A DNA stretch of 42,699 bases from Nostoc sp. FACHB-973 (GCF_014698115.1 NZ_JACJSJ010000073.1:1-42699), one strand, 5' to 3'; positions 1-8,946 are shown, counted from the stretch's first letter. Numbers and translations: made by a program. Notes: generated by a model not told the origin, from the sequence alone.

Positions 1-176
1 GTGGGGAGTGGGGACTGGGGACTGGGGACTGGGCATTGGGACTGGGGACTGGGGAGTTATTATTCTCCCTCATCTCCCTCATCTCCCTCATCTCCCTCAT
101 CCCCCTCATCCCCCTCATCCCCCTCATCTCCCATTCCCCATTCCCCACTCCCCACTCCCCACTCCCCACTCCCAAT
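1..176. repeat. Short tandem repeats (STRR block)
   Basis: A run of GGGGACT heptamers is followed from about position 65 by 9-mers of the CATCTCCCT/CATCCCCCT type and then by CCCCACT heptamers. No unique spacers separate the units, so this is not CRISPR. It lies just beyond the 3' end of the htrA gene. Blocks like this are common between genes in heterocystous cyanobacteria. The same 9-mer occurs inside the gamma-glutamyltransferase gene at 28809-28880. Confidence 0.85.
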
Positions 177-181
177 AAAAT

Positions 182-1414
182 TTACCCTTCACGTCTTACA
201 GGTAAAGGAGCAGGTCGGACTGCTACTTGGACAATTTGCCCATTGCGCTCTACTTCTATTGGTAGGCTGGTACCAATTTTGCTATTTTCTACTAGCTTCT
301 GTACTTGTTCAATTTTAGTCACAGGCTGGTTATTAATGCTTTTAATCACATCACCGGCTCGGAGTCCTGCTGCGGATGCGGGCGATCGCGGCACTATTTC
401 CACGAGTAAAACGCCTTCTTCTGCTGTAAGATTTAAGCGATCGCCTGCAATATTTTTGATTCTTTCTCTGTTTTCTGGTGTCAGTGTCACCATTTGCACA
501 CCCAAATAAGGATGATCTACTTTGCCTTTAGCGATTAATTCTTGAGCAATTCTTTGGGCGGTGTTAATGGGAATGGCAAATCCCAAGCCTTGAGCGCCCC
601 GGATAATGGCTGTATTCATGGCAATTACTTGACCACGAGTATTTAGTAGTGGCCCCCCAGAATTACCAGGGTTAATGGCAGCATCGGTTTGGATGTAATC
701 AACCCGCTTATCACTAGCACCAATATCGCTACCAGAACGACCTGTAGCACTAATAATCCCAGAAGTGACGGTATTATTCAAGCCTAAGGGATTGCCGATG
801 GCGATTACTGGCTCTCCTGGTTGCAAAATGTCTGAGTTCCCTACAGACAGGGTTGGCAGGTTATTGGCCTCAATTTTGATCACAGCTACATCTGTTACCG
901 CGTCTTCACCTAAAACTTTGCCGTCAAAAGTCCGACCATCCTTGAGTGTAACAGTCACTCTATCAGCACCGTCTACTACGTGAGAATTCGTCAAAATCTG
1001 ACCTGAGGAATTAATGATAAATCCAGAGCCGCTACCCCGCTCTACCCGTTGTCTCGGCTGTGGCGCTGCGTCTCCAAAAAACCGCCGGAATAATGGGTCA
1101 TTAAATTCGTCTGGTACACGAGAAGTGATTGTTCTGGAAGAATCAATCCTAACTACCGCAGAACCAGCATTTTGCACGACTTTTACCACAAAATTAGGAT
1201 CTCCAGACGATGAGATAATTGGTGGAGGAACAATTACCGGATTGGAATCTACTGGCTTTTCAGCTTGAGGTTCGCTTTGTTGGCTCTCAAAGGTTTTGGC
1301 AGGTAGAAGAGAGCAGCTCCCCAGCAACACCACTATTGAGAGCATCCACAACCTGTGGGGCAAACCTCCAGTATTAATATTTTTGAGCGTTAAGTCATGG
1401 TTTGTTGTCTTCAT
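182..1414 (-). CDS. HtrA/Deg-family serine protease, predicted lipoprotein
   Basis: Trypsin-like periplasmic or thylakoid-lumen quality-control protease of the HhoA/HhoB/HtrA group, 410 aa. The N-terminus has a hydrophobic segment ending in the lipobox LGSC, with the lipidated Cys at about residue 34. A proline-rich linker follows. The protease domain spans about 70-290 with the triad H145 (TNSHVV), D175 (VTDVAV) and S252 (GNSGGP). A single PDZ domain covers about 300-400. The length fits one-PDZ cyanobacterial Deg proteases. It is transcribed divergently from dnaA across a 282-bp gap. Which of the three cyanobacterial paralogs it is cannot be decided from sequence alone. Confidence 0.95.
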   Translation of the reverse strand: MKTTNHDLTLKNINTGGLPHRLWMLSIVVLLGSCSLLPAKTFESQQSEPQAEKPVDSNPVIVPPPIISSSGDPNFVVKVVQNAGSAVVRIDSSRTITSRVPDEFNDPLFRRFFGDAAPQPRQRVERGSGSGFIINSSGQILTNSHVVDGADRVTVTLKDGRTFDGKVLGEDAVTDVAVIKIEANNLPTLSVGNSDILQPGEPVIAIGNPLGLNNTVTSGIISATGRSGSDIGASDKRVDYIQTDAAINPGNSGGPLLNTRGQVIAMNTAIIRGAQGLGFAIPINTAQRIAQELIAKGKVDHPYLGVQMVTLTPENRERIKNIAGDRLNLTAEEGVLLVEIVPRSPASAAGLRAGDVIKSINNQPVTKIEQVQKLVENSKIGTSLPIEVERNGQIVQVAVRPAPLPVRREG

Positions 1415-1587
1415 GTGTCGTTGCTTCTCCCTGTCAGTCAGTGGGTGTTAGGATCTTGCCTACCGGGTATGTCCCAAAATGATTACAACTTAAAAGCTTG
1501 TTGTAGGTCTAGTACAGCACAGCGTCAATCAGCCTACCATTCAAAATGGAGCAGAAATCCTGAATACAATTCTTTTGACTTTTGTAC

Positions 1588-1607
1588 AGACGCGATTAAT
1601 CGCGTCT
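1588..1607. repeat. 20-bp palindrome, copy 1
   Basis: Perfect palindrome AGACGCGATTAATCGCGTCT between htrA and dnaA. A near-identical copy lies at 3397-3416 on the other side of dnaA. It resembles dispersed palindromic repeats of Nostoc-type genomes. Confidence 0.8.
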
Positions 1608-1696
1608 CTACTTTTGACTTCCGCTGCGCGGTAGTCTGGATGCTAAATTGGTGCTTTCTCTTCTATTGTGACGATTAGCAGCAAAGGTGGTGGATC

Positions 1697-3079
1697 ATGG
1701 AAATTTCCATAGACAGTCTTTGGAGTCAGGTACTAGAGCGCCTACAGCTTGAGTTATCCCGACCTACCTTTGAAACTTGGATTAAAACTGCTAGTGCGGA
1801 GCGATTAGAAAATAATTGCTTGGTGATACGTACTCCTAACCCATTTGCTCGGAATTGGTTACAGAAGTATTATGTCAACACCATTGCTCATGTAGTGCAA
1901 GATATTTTGGGTCATCCTGTGGAAATTTACATTACCGTTGCTCAAGGTGATGAAGTTTCTCATGTTAATGAACGAGAGATTTCTTGGGAATCATCAAATC
2001 CTAGCAATATTTCTGAAGCTGTTTCTCATAATGTCCAAAAAACTACGGAATTAAACTCTAAATATGTGTTTTCGCGTTTTGTAGTTGGTGCTAACAATCG
2101 CATGGCTCACGCTGCTTCTTTGGCAGTTGCGGAATCTCCAGGTAAGGAGTTTAATCCTTTGTTTTTATGTGGTGGCGTCGGCTTGGGTAAAACTCATCTC
2201 ATGCAAGCCATTGGTCATTATCGTTGGGAAATTTCTCCTGGTTGTAAAATATTTTATGTTTCTACTGAACAATTTACTAATGATTTAATTACAGCGATTC
2301 GTAAGGATAGTATGCAAAGTTTTCGAGAGCATTATCGAGCCGCTGATATTTTATTAGTTGATGATATTCAGTTTCTCGAAGGTAAGGAATACACCCAAGA
2401 AGAGTTTTTTCATACTTTCAATACTTTACATGAAGCAGGTAAACAAGTTGTGATTGCTTCTGACCGTCCCCCGAATCAGATTCCTAGTTTACAAGAACGT
2501 CTTTGTTCTCGGTTTTCTATGGGGTTAATTGCAGATGTGCAAACGCCGGATTTAGAAACGAGAATGGCGATTTTACAGAAAAAGGCCGAGTATGAAAATA
2601 TTCGCTTGCCCCGTGATGTGGTTGAATATATTGCTTCTAACTATACTTCTAATATTCGAGAATTAGAAGGAGCTTTAATTCGGGCGTTGGCTTATATTTC
2701 TATTTGGGGTTTACCGATGACGGTGGAAAATATCGCTCCAGTTTTAGAGCCACCGAATGAAAAAGTAGTAGCTACCCCAGAAGCAATTTTGACAGTTGTA
2801 GCTGAGAATTTTGATGTTTCAATTGATGACCTGAAAAGTAACTCACGACGCCGGGAAATTAGCTGGGCGCGTCAAATCGGTATGTATCTCATGCGTCAAC
2901 ACACGCCTTTGAGTTTGCCGAGAATTGGGGAGGAGTTTGGTGGTAAAGACCATACAACGGTGATGTACAGTTGTGAGAAAATTACTCAACTCCAGGAGAG
3001 CGATCGCACTTTAGCACAAACACTACGCCAACTGAGCGATCGCATTAATATGAAAAGCCGCCCCCGAAAATCATCGTAG
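1697..3079 (+). CDS. dnaA: Chromosomal replication initiator DnaA
   Basis: Initiator ATPase that binds oriC and opens it for DnaB loading, 460 aa. Domain I is at about 1-80. A short domain II linker (about 85-118) is followed by the AAA+ domain with Walker A GGVGLGKTH (159-167), Walker B ILLVDD (218-223) and the NIRELEGAL sensor/box VIII region (319-327). Domain IV ends in the DnaA signature around GGKDHTTVMYSCEKI (415-429), which reads the DnaA box. The ATG is preceded by an AAGGTGGTGG-type ribosome site. The gene is full length. A dense DnaA-box cluster follows directly at 3129-3349. dnaN is not next to it, unlike the arrangement in many bacteria. Confidence 0.99.
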   Translation: MEISIDSLWSQVLERLQLELSRPTFETWIKTASAERLENNCLVIRTPNPFARNWLQKYYVNTIAHVVQDILGHPVEIYITVAQGDEVSHVNEREISWESSNPSNISEAVSHNVQKTTELNSKYVFSRFVVGANNRMAHAASLAVAESPGKEFNPLFLCGGVGLGKTHLMQAIGHYRWEISPGCKIFYVSTEQFTNDLITAIRKDSMQSFREHYRAADILLVDDIQFLEGKEYTQEEFFHTFNTLHEAGKQVVIASDRPPNQIPSLQERLCSRFSMGLIADVQTPDLETRMAILQKKAEYENIRLPRDVVEYIASNYTSNIRELEGALIRALAYISIWGLPMTVENIAPVLEPPNEKVVATPEAILTVVAENFDVSIDDLKSNSRRREISWARQIGMYLMRQHTPLSLPRIGEEFGGKDHTTVMYSCEKITQLQESDRTLAQTLRQLSDRINMKSRPRKSS

Positions 3080-3128
3080 GTGAGAATTCAGAATTCAGGA
3101 GTCAGGAGTCAGAATTCTGAGTTTGAAG

Positions 3129-3349
3129 TTTTCCACAACCTGCACCCTAATCATTTACCGTCAAAGTTAAACAATTCGCCAAAGATATTAAGTAACGTAT
3201 AAAAATTGATTAAATTTCACTTAGCTTGTGGAAAAAATCTTACTTTTTGGGGAAAAATCTGTGGAAAACTTCAGATTTATTTGACAAAACTTAATTAAGT
3301 ATAATTACTTTGTGGAAAAGCACCGTGGTTTTTCCACAAGTTTTCCACA
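3129..3349. other. oriC: Probable chromosomal origin oriC (DnaA-box cluster)
   Basis: Six perfect copies of the box TTTTCCACA lie in 220 bp: 3129-3137 (+), 3227-3235 (-), 3260-3268 (-), 3311-3319 (-), 3330-3338 (+) and 3341-3349 (+). A near-match TGGGGAAAA is at 3248-3256. An AT-rich stretch at about 3175-3225 could be the unwinding element. The cluster sits directly downstream of dnaA in a gene-free region. The boxes are seen directly; the origin role is inferred from density and position. Confidence 0.85.
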
Positions 3350-3396
3350 GATATAGCCGATAAATCGCCGTCTGTACAAAAAATTGATTATTGTAG

Positions 3397-3416
3397 AGAC
3401 GCGATTTATCGCGTCT
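3397..3416. repeat. 20-bp palindrome, copy 2
   Basis: AGACGCGATTTATCGCGTCT, differing by one base from the copy at 1588-1607. Together the two copies bracket dnaA plus the origin-like region. Confidence 0.75.
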
Positions 3417-3419
3417 TTG

Positions 3420-3658
3420 CGATGTTTAAATGTAAGGTGCGTTGTCGCCAAGCACCGCACCGTCAAAAATTGAAGGTGCGTTAGCCTACGGCATAACACA
3501 CCCTACTAGGGTGTCAAGACTAAAGTTGTGCATTAGAAAATGTTCGTAGTTGCGCTAGAGCGCTAAATAAACTCCAAAATCTATGGCAATATTTTAGCCT
3601 TGACACGCTACTACATCTTAATTACAAATTACGAATTACGAATTACGAATTATTCTAA
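3420..3658. other. Intergenic repeats between the oriC-like region and tRNA-Arg
   Basis: GGTGCGTTRKC-type repeats (about 3434-3510) and AATTACGAATTACG short tandem repeats (about 3620-3655). No supported gene is seen. Confidence 0.6.
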
Positions 3659-4032
3659 CGGGACTGGTGCGACTTGAACGCACGACCTAGCGCTTCAGAT
3701 TTGTGTGAGTTTCCCCACTCTCTGGACTATACCTTCACCATAGGCTTAAAAGCCTTTAGGTGGTGGCTACCTAGTCTCTACACCTTCTTGAATTTAATCA
3801 AGCTTGGCTCGGTATTCCCCTGGAGTGTCAACACTGTAGTAAACACACAACCACTCCTACTTTCTATAAATGCCTCTTGTAATACTTTTTACAATCACTC
3901 AAAGCATCTTAAAAGAAGGAAATTTTCACTCTTTAGGGTTCACCGAATTCAACCACATTCACTCATAAGGTTTCCCTTATAGTGCCCGATTATTCAGGAG
4001 GCGCTCGCTCTATCCAACTGAGCTACAGCCCC
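3659..4032 (-). tRNA. trnR-CCU: tRNA-Arg(CCU), interrupted by a group I intron
   Basis: Exon 1 is 4032-3996 and exon 2 is 3695-3659. Joined, they give a 74-nt tRNA with acceptor stem GGGGCTG/CAGTCCC, D arm GCTC..GAGC, anticodon stem AGCGC/GCGCT, loop CTCCTAA (anticodon CCT) and T arm GTGCG-TTCAAGT-CGCAC. The 3' CCA is not encoded. The 300-nt insertion lies directly after the third anticodon base. Exon 1 ends in T and the intron ends in G, as in group I splicing. tRNA-Arg(CCU) is a known host of bacterial group I introns. Confidence 0.93.
3696..3995 (-). ncRNA. Group I intron in tRNA-Arg(CCU)
   Basis: On the minus strand the intron carries recognisable core pieces: a P/Q-like segment around GGTGAACCCTAAAGAG, an R-like segment GTGTAGAGACTA and an S-like segment AAGGTATAGTCC. 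GACTA and TAGTC pair as P7, with a P8-like hairpin (AGGCTTTTAAGCCT) between them. The last nucleotide is G. At about 300 nt and with no open frame on the sense strand it has no homing endonuclease. The layout resembles the well-known cyanobacterial tRNA-Leu intron. Self-splicing is inferred. Confidence 0.9.
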
Positions 4033-4062
4033 AAAAAAGCCATGTTGGTGATTATAGCATTT

Positions 4063-5160
4063 TTACTGAGACTGCCAACAATTATCCCAAGGTTGACCGC
4101 CGACTTCTAAACCACAAAGAAAACTTTCTGCTTTGAGGATGATTTGAGATTTTGTGCCGTTGAGTTCTCGTAATTCTAAATTTAGCTTTCCTTGCATGGT
4201 GTCCCGGCAACAATATCTTAAACCTTCGGCTGTGGGCGCACGTAGGGGTGTACCAGGTAAATCGGTGGTTCCTGTCAATTCAATTTCGTAATTTGAGTTA
4301 CTCGCTTTCATTTGCCATCTACCCCAAGGCTGAATTTCCCAATCTACTTGGGAATTCCAGGGAACGAATTCATAAAACTTACCTTGATAGTGCAAACCAA
4401 TCATGGCTACAGATTCCATCCACCACAATACACCCCGCCGTCCACCACCAGCAGTTAAGGCTAAGTCGGGTTTGCCCTCGAAGCAGTTACAGTTTATCCA
4501 AAACCATTTTTGGGGAAAAGCACCACCCCAATTTTTCTCGCCGTAGGCTGGGGCGTTGGTGAATTCGTAAATTTTGCCATTCCAGTCAATTTTACCGCTG
4601 GCTAAACCGTGAGCCATCAAAATTTGCCATCCAGGTTCAAAAATCTGCAAAAAAGACACCCAGCCTGCGGTTGACTGCTGAATGCTATTTTGATTACCCC
4701 AGGCGTATACTGGTTGAATTTCGTACTGCCAACGACAATAATTATTAGTGGCGCGATCGCGGATAATTCCCTGATTTAATGTCGCTGTGGCTTGATAGCC
4801 TTCTTGAACATAATGCTCAAACTCTTGTGGAAGAAGGTACAGGGGAGAAATTTGCAAATTATTTTTACCCCAATGTCCTAAACCCAAAACATCTCGACTA
4901 CCCCAGAATTTCTTCACATCCGGAAAAGTACGGCATAAATACTCATCATCCGGGCCGAGGACTTGGGCTGAACCACCACTGTAAGGTTTATCGCCGATGG
5001 GATCTTCGATGGAGTACATAAAGGCGAATGTTTGGCGAATTTCCGGTAAAGTGACACGGTAATACCAACCTTCAAAGAAGCGGCGACTACTTCCATCCCA
5101 GTGATAACCAGAATGGGGTGTTTGAGTTGACGAAAGCAGATTTAGGGGAATAGTTAACAT
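4063..5160 (-). CDS. vte1: Tocopherol cyclase family protein
   Basis: Homolog of plant VTE1 and cyanobacterial slr1737-type tocopherol cyclase, which closes the chromanol ring of vitamin E from the phytylquinol precursor. The family signature lies near the N-terminus: PHSGYHWDGSSRRFFEGWYY at about residues 15-34. Further conserved-looking blocks are GEKNWGGAFPQKWFWINC and the Trp-rich C-terminus. I take the ATG at 5160 (365 aa). The longer reading from 5211 would overlap the divergent J-domain gene that starts at 5189. That leaves a 28-bp divergent start-to-start gap, so promoters must overlap or lie inside the coding ends. Confidence 0.93.
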   Translation of the reverse strand: MLTIPLNLLSSTQTPHSGYHWDGSSRRFFEGWYYRVTLPEIRQTFAFMYSIEDPIGDKPYSGGSAQVLGPDDEYLCRTFPDVKKFWGSRDVLGLGHWGKNNLQISPLYLLPQEFEHYVQEGYQATATLNQGIIRDRATNNYCRWQYEIQPVYAWGNQNSIQQSTAGWVSFLQIFEPGWQILMAHGLASGKIDWNGKIYEFTNAPAYGEKNWGGAFPQKWFWINCNCFEGKPDLALTAGGGRRGVLWWMESVAMIGLHYQGKFYEFVPWNSQVDWEIQPWGRWQMKASNSNYEIELTGTTDLPGTPLRAPTAEGLRYCCRDTMQGKLNLELRELNGTKSQIILKAESFLCGLEVGGQPWDNCWQSQ

Positions 5161-5188
5161 GGATTTACATAGTTGCTGATTTTTCAGT

Positions 5189-5797
5189 ATGCGCGACGAT
5201 TTCGATATCAATCATGCTTATGAAATTTTGGAGTTGGAACCCGGTGCTTCGCCAGCACAGGTAAAGCGAGCTTACCGTAAACTGGTGAAAGTTTGGCATC
5301 CCGATCGCTTTTTTAATCAAAAAGAAAAACAGGAAGCTGAAGAAAAAATCAAAAAAATCAACGCAGCTTACAATCAGCTCAAGTCTGAATTTTCATCTGA
5401 GTCTCCCGCTACTGCAAATCCATCCTCATCTTCGCCGAAAAATCCCACAAAAGTATCTGTCAAACGTTGGGATGCAGAAGCTTTTTATACTTTAGGGGTA
5501 GAGAATGCTACTCAAGGCAGATATGAAGATGCGATCGCCGATTTTACCCACGCGATTCGCCTCAATCCTCACTATATCGATGCATACAAATATCGTGGGC
5601 TAGTTTGCTCTCAATTGGGATATGAATATCGAGCCGCTTCAGATTTGAATAAAGCTGCACAAATAGAAGAAGAATTAATAAATCCCGGTGCTGGGCGTAG
5701 ATCATCACCTAGACGTGTATCAAAGCCTAAACCATTGGTAAAAAGATTTTGTCAGGGAATCAAATCTTTACTGCGGCTAAATCGGCGTTGGATGTGA
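5189..5797 (+). CDS. J-domain protein with TPR repeats
   Basis: 202 aa. An N-terminal DnaJ-type domain (about 5-66) keeps the HPD triad at 37-39, so it should stimulate an Hsp70 (DnaK). After a Ser/Pro-rich linker, two TPR-like helices pairs follow (about 92-160), including ATQGRYEDAIADFTHAIRLN. The C-terminus is basic. It lacks the Gly/Phe and zinc-finger regions of true DnaJ, so it is a specialised co-chaperone. The next gene has the same J-TPR start and is clearly a tandem duplicate. The client is unknown. Confidence 0.9.
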   Translation: MRDDFDINHAYEILELEPGASPAQVKRAYRKLVKVWHPDRFFNQKEKQEAEEKIKKINAAYNQLKSEFSSESPATANPSSSSPKNPTKVSVKRWDAEAFYTLGVENATQGRYEDAIADFTHAIRLNPHYIDAYKYRGLVCSQLGYEYRAASDLNKAAQIEEELINPGAGRRSSPRRVSKPKPLVKRFCQGIKSLLRLNRRWM

Positions 5798-5907
5798 TGT
5801 GGCAGAATTCAGAATTCAGATTCAAATAGCGATACCATGCCTGGAGTTAGTTAATACTTATGCTTGGGAATACTAAGTAGAGTGAGATTTGCTGCTGATT
5901 TTTTGGT

Positions 5908-7461
5908 ATGAGCGATCGCTTCGATATAAATCATGTTTACGATATTCTTGGATTGAAACCAGGTGCATCTGTTGAGGAAGTCAAGCAAGCTTACCGCCAG
6001 ATGGCTAAGATTTGGCATCCAGATTGTTTTCTCGAACCCCAGCAAAAGCTAGAAGCGGAAGAAAAAATCAAAGAAATCAATCAAGCTTATGCAAGGTTAA
6101 AGTCTTATCAAATAAGTGAGATCAATCAATCTGCTTACACTTCCACTAAAATTGATTCCACTCCATCTAATGCTGAAAGTTTCTATAGACTAGGCATGGA
6201 GAAAGCTCAAAAAGGAAAGTATAGTGAAGCAATTGAAGACTTTACCCAAGCGATTCGTCTCAACCCCAACTACTTTGAAGCCTATAGATATCGAGGGCTT
6301 GCTTGCTCAAAACTAGGATATGAAAATAGAGCCAAGTCAGATTTTAAAAATGCTATAGAACTGGAACTGAAACTCCAAAAAGCAGCACCGAAACCGACAT
6401 CGCCACCACCAAAGTCATCAACACCGCCACCACCACCGAAACCGACATCGCCACCGCCAAAGCCATCAACACCGCCACCACCACCGAAACCGACATCGCC
6501 ACCGCCAAAGCCATCAACACCGCCACCACCGAAACCGACATCGCCACCTGCGCCTGAATCACAGTCTCAACCTTCACCGTGGAAATGTCTACACACCCTG
6601 ACTCATCTAAATGGGGTTTTTACAACTGCAATCAGTCCAGATGGGCAAACTATGGCTAGTGGAAGTAGTGATAATACTATCAATATTTGGCATCTCGACA
6701 CAGGAGAATTACTACGTACTTTCACTGCACATACAAAATGGGTAAGATGCCTAGCCTACAGCGCAGATAGTCAAACTCTGATTAGTGGCAGTGATGACGG
6801 TAGCATGATGATTTGGGAAGTGTCCACAGGTAAATTACTCAACACCATCAAAGTACATTCAACCCCAGTTTTTTCTGTAATTATTAGCCCAGATGGCCAG
6901 ACTATCCTCAGTGGGGGTACAGACACTACTATAAAAGTTTCCCATATGGGCATGGGACAATTGCTGCACATCCTCAAAGGTCATTCTAGCTTGATTTACT
7001 CCCTTGCCATTTGCCCAAAGCAGCAGATTTTTGTCAGTGGCGGTGCGGATAATACCCTTAAGGTGTGGAATTTGCAGAGTAGAAAACTGCTGCAAACTCT
7101 CAACGGGCATTCAGGTTGGGTGATGTGTGTTGCCATTAGCCCTGATGGGAAAATTTTAGCTAGTGGCAGTTATGACCAGACTATCAAGCTGTGGGAGAGT
7201 GGTACAGGTAAGCTAATTAACACTCTTGCCGGACATCGTAGCTATGTTTGTGCGATCGCTTTTAGTCCCGATGGCAAGCATCTTGCTAGTGGTAGTGCAG
7301 ATTGTACAGTCAAACTATGGGATATTAACACCGGACAAAATATCTACACTTTAGATAACCATTCAGATTGGGTTAACTCTGTTGCTTTCAGTCCAGATGG
7401 CAAAATCCTAGTTAGTGGTAGCCGAGACATGACAATCAAAATTTCACGCTGCAATGTCTAA
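5908..7461 (+). CDS. J-domain/TPR/WD40 fusion protein
   Basis: 517 aa. The J domain (about 5-68) has HPD at 37-39, followed by TPR repeats (about 88-155). A Pro-rich spacer at about 161-223 is built from 16-residue units of the PTSPPPKPSTPPPPPK type. Seven WD40 repeats (226-517) should form a complete beta-propeller; typical cores are SPDGKILASGS and IKLWE. Blades 3 and 7 lack the closing Trp. The first 155 residues are paralogous to the gene 110 bp upstream. The design suggests a co-chaperone that recruits Hsp70 to clients held by the propeller; this is inference. Confidence 0.92.
   Translation: MSDRFDINHVYDILGLKPGASVEEVKQAYRQMAKIWHPDCFLEPQQKLEAEEKIKEINQAYARLKSYQISEINQSAYTSTKIDSTPSNAESFYRLGMEKAQKGKYSEAIEDFTQAIRLNPNYFEAYRYRGLACSKLGYENRAKSDFKNAIELELKLQKAAPKPTSPPPKSSTPPPPPKPTSPPPKPSTPPPPPKPTSPPPKPSTPPPPKPTSPPAPESQSQPSPWKCLHTLTHLNGVFTTAISPDGQTMASGSSDNTINIWHLDTGELLRTFTAHTKWVRCLAYSADSQTLISGSDDGSMMIWEVSTGKLLNTIKVHSTPVFSVIISPDGQTILSGGTDTTIKVSHMGMGQLLHILKGHSSLIYSLAICPKQQIFVSGGADNTLKVWNLQSRKLLQTLNGHSGWVMCVAISPDGKILASGSYDQTIKLWESGTGKLINTLAGHRSYVCAIAFSPDGKHLASGSADCTVKLWDINTGQNIYTLDNHSDWVNSVAFSPDGKILVSGSRDMTIKISRCNV
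6391..6545 (+). repeat. In-frame 48-bp tandem repeat (Pro-rich linker)
   Basis: Three units of about 48, 48 and 45 bp, beginning CCGACATCGCCACC, encode the Pro/Thr/Ser/Lys linker between the TPR and WD40 parts of the J-domain fusion protein. The near-perfect DNA identity points to recent expansion or slippage. Confidence 0.85.
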
Positions 7462-7753
7462 CGACAAATTAAAAATTTAGATGATGTAAATTACTAAATT
7501 TTTGATCAAAATATCAGATGACAGCATAATAACATCCATCTGTAGAATACTCTTTCTTTTGATTAAGTATTAACTCCCTGGAGATAGAGCCACTTGTGTA
7601 AACACTGAGGTTATTCTGATAATTACCAACGATTGGGTAGCAAATAAAACTCAATTTTTATCAGCAACATACGTTTTTCATATCATCAAAACCTCTTGTT
7701 TTTACAAAACTTTAGTTTCTAAATATCGTATCTGAGGAGTTAAATCAACAGCT

Positions 7754-8509
7754 ATGTCTATGCCCAATGAACGCGAAATCAAAAACAGTGAAGTTAGGCA
7801 AGAATCTTACACTGATACTAATGGTAATACTCACACCAACCTAACACGAACCACTGAAACACTTAACAACAGTAATAATCCCAACTCTTACCAAAACGGT
7901 TACGTGCAAGGTCGAAATTCTGAGTTTAGATACCAACAAGCAAATTTAGCCGAACGTGATGAGAAAAACACTAGTAATGGTTTGCTGTTGGGTATTATCA
8001 TTACATCCTTAGCTGGCCTGATTATCGGTGGGGTTTGGTACTTCAACCAGCGCGGTAACACAGCTGTTGACAGTACTGTGCCAGTCTTGGTTCCTTTACC
8101 GAGTGATAGCAGTCCTACCCCTACTGCTTCTCCTCAACCACAAACGACAATCATTGAAAAAACCAGAGAAGTACCTGTTCCTGTTCCTGTTCCCCAACAA
8201 CAGGTTACACCCCCATCTGCACCTTCCCAACCGAATATTAATATTACCGTTCCACCCCAGCAACCTCCGGTAGAAAAAGCGCCTTCTGCAACCCAGCCAA
8301 CTTCCAATGGGACACAAGGCCAAGCCACTAGTCCAAGTACTAATACTCCGACTTCCCAGAACGATAGTTCTACTAGTACCGTCACTCCAGAAACTCAAAG
8401 TAATACCTCTAAAACTACTCCATCTCAAGGAATAGATAAGTCAAACACTACATCTAATAGTGATTCTCCTAACACAGGAGATAGTACTACAGGCGGTTCT
8501 GCTCAATAG
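7754..8509 (+). CDS. Single-pass membrane protein with disordered Pro/Thr/Ser-rich tail
   Basis: 251 aa, function not recognised. Residues 1-75 are polar and Asn/Thr-rich. One strong transmembrane segment (about 76-97, GLLLGIIITSLAGLIIGGVWYF trimmed at the edges) is followed by a long low-complexity tail containing REVPVPVPVPQQQ and many Thr-Ser-Asn stretches. There is no signal peptide, so the tail is probably on the outer side. A GAGGAG element lies about 14 nt before the ATG. A strong double hairpin follows the stop, so it is probably monocistronic. Confidence 0.75.
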   Translation: MSMPNEREIKNSEVRQESYTDTNGNTHTNLTRTTETLNNSNNPNSYQNGYVQGRNSEFRYQQANLAERDEKNTSNGLLLGIIITSLAGLIIGGVWYFNQRGNTAVDSTVPVLVPLPSDSSPTPTASPQPQTTIIEKTREVPVPVPVPQQQVTPPSAPSQPNINITVPPQQPPVEKAPSATQPTSNGTQGQATSPSTNTPTSQNDSSTSTVTPETQSNTSKTTPSQGIDKSNTTSNSDSPNTGDSTTGGSAQ

Positions 8510-8524
8510 CGCTTCTGATTTTTC

Positions 8525-8576
8525 AGCCCACTTGCAATGTTGGTGTTCACGCCAACATAGGACAAGTGGGCTAATT
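8525..8576 (+). terminator. Rho-independent terminator after the 7754-8509 gene
   Basis: AGCCCACTTG (8525-8534) pairs with CAAGTGGGCT (8563-8572). An inner hairpin TGTTGG/CCAACA sits inside, and AATTTTAA follows. It starts 16 nt after the stop codon. Confidence 0.85.
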
Positions 8577-8667
8577 TTAAGGAATATTTCAGAATTATTG
8601 CGATAAATTAATGGTATTCAAGTTTAGTAAACAAAGATAGTAACTAAACAAACATGATGCTAGATTA

Positions 8668-8740
8668 AGAGCAAGGTACAAACAGGTTAAAAGTTAAGTA
8701 AAACTTTTAAGTTAGAGCCTGTACCTCCTGCTCTAATTTT
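8668..8740 (+). other. Long hairpin with T-tract, no gene attached
   Basis: AGAGCA (8668-8673) pairs with TGCTCT (8729-8734), GGTACA with TGTACC, and AAAAGTT with AACTTTT at the tip. AATTTT follows. It looks like a terminator or a small structured RNA. No open reading frame ends just before it. Confidence 0.5.
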
Positions 8741-8946
8741 ATGGCGATCGCTCTTTAGGTTGTGGCATCCGTTAAATGTGTTTTAGCCTTGTGTTCATCA
8801 ATTTATTTTGGAGGTTTTAGAACGCACAGCCAGAAAATGCCTGCCTAGTTGGAATATATAGAAGGATGTCCAATTCTCTGTAAAGCGATCGTGAATACTG
8901 TCCACCTTAGTTGAATTAGTTAGTTCTGAATTATCCAATCTTCAAG

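Noticed and set aside
60..176. CRISPR-like array
   Set aside because: Units are 7-9 bp and directly adjacent, with no spacers.
3674..3982. ORF of 102 codons overlapping the tRNA intron, possible homing endonuclease
   Set aside because: It is on the strand opposite to the intron transcript and has no LAGLIDADG, GIY-YIG or HNH motif.
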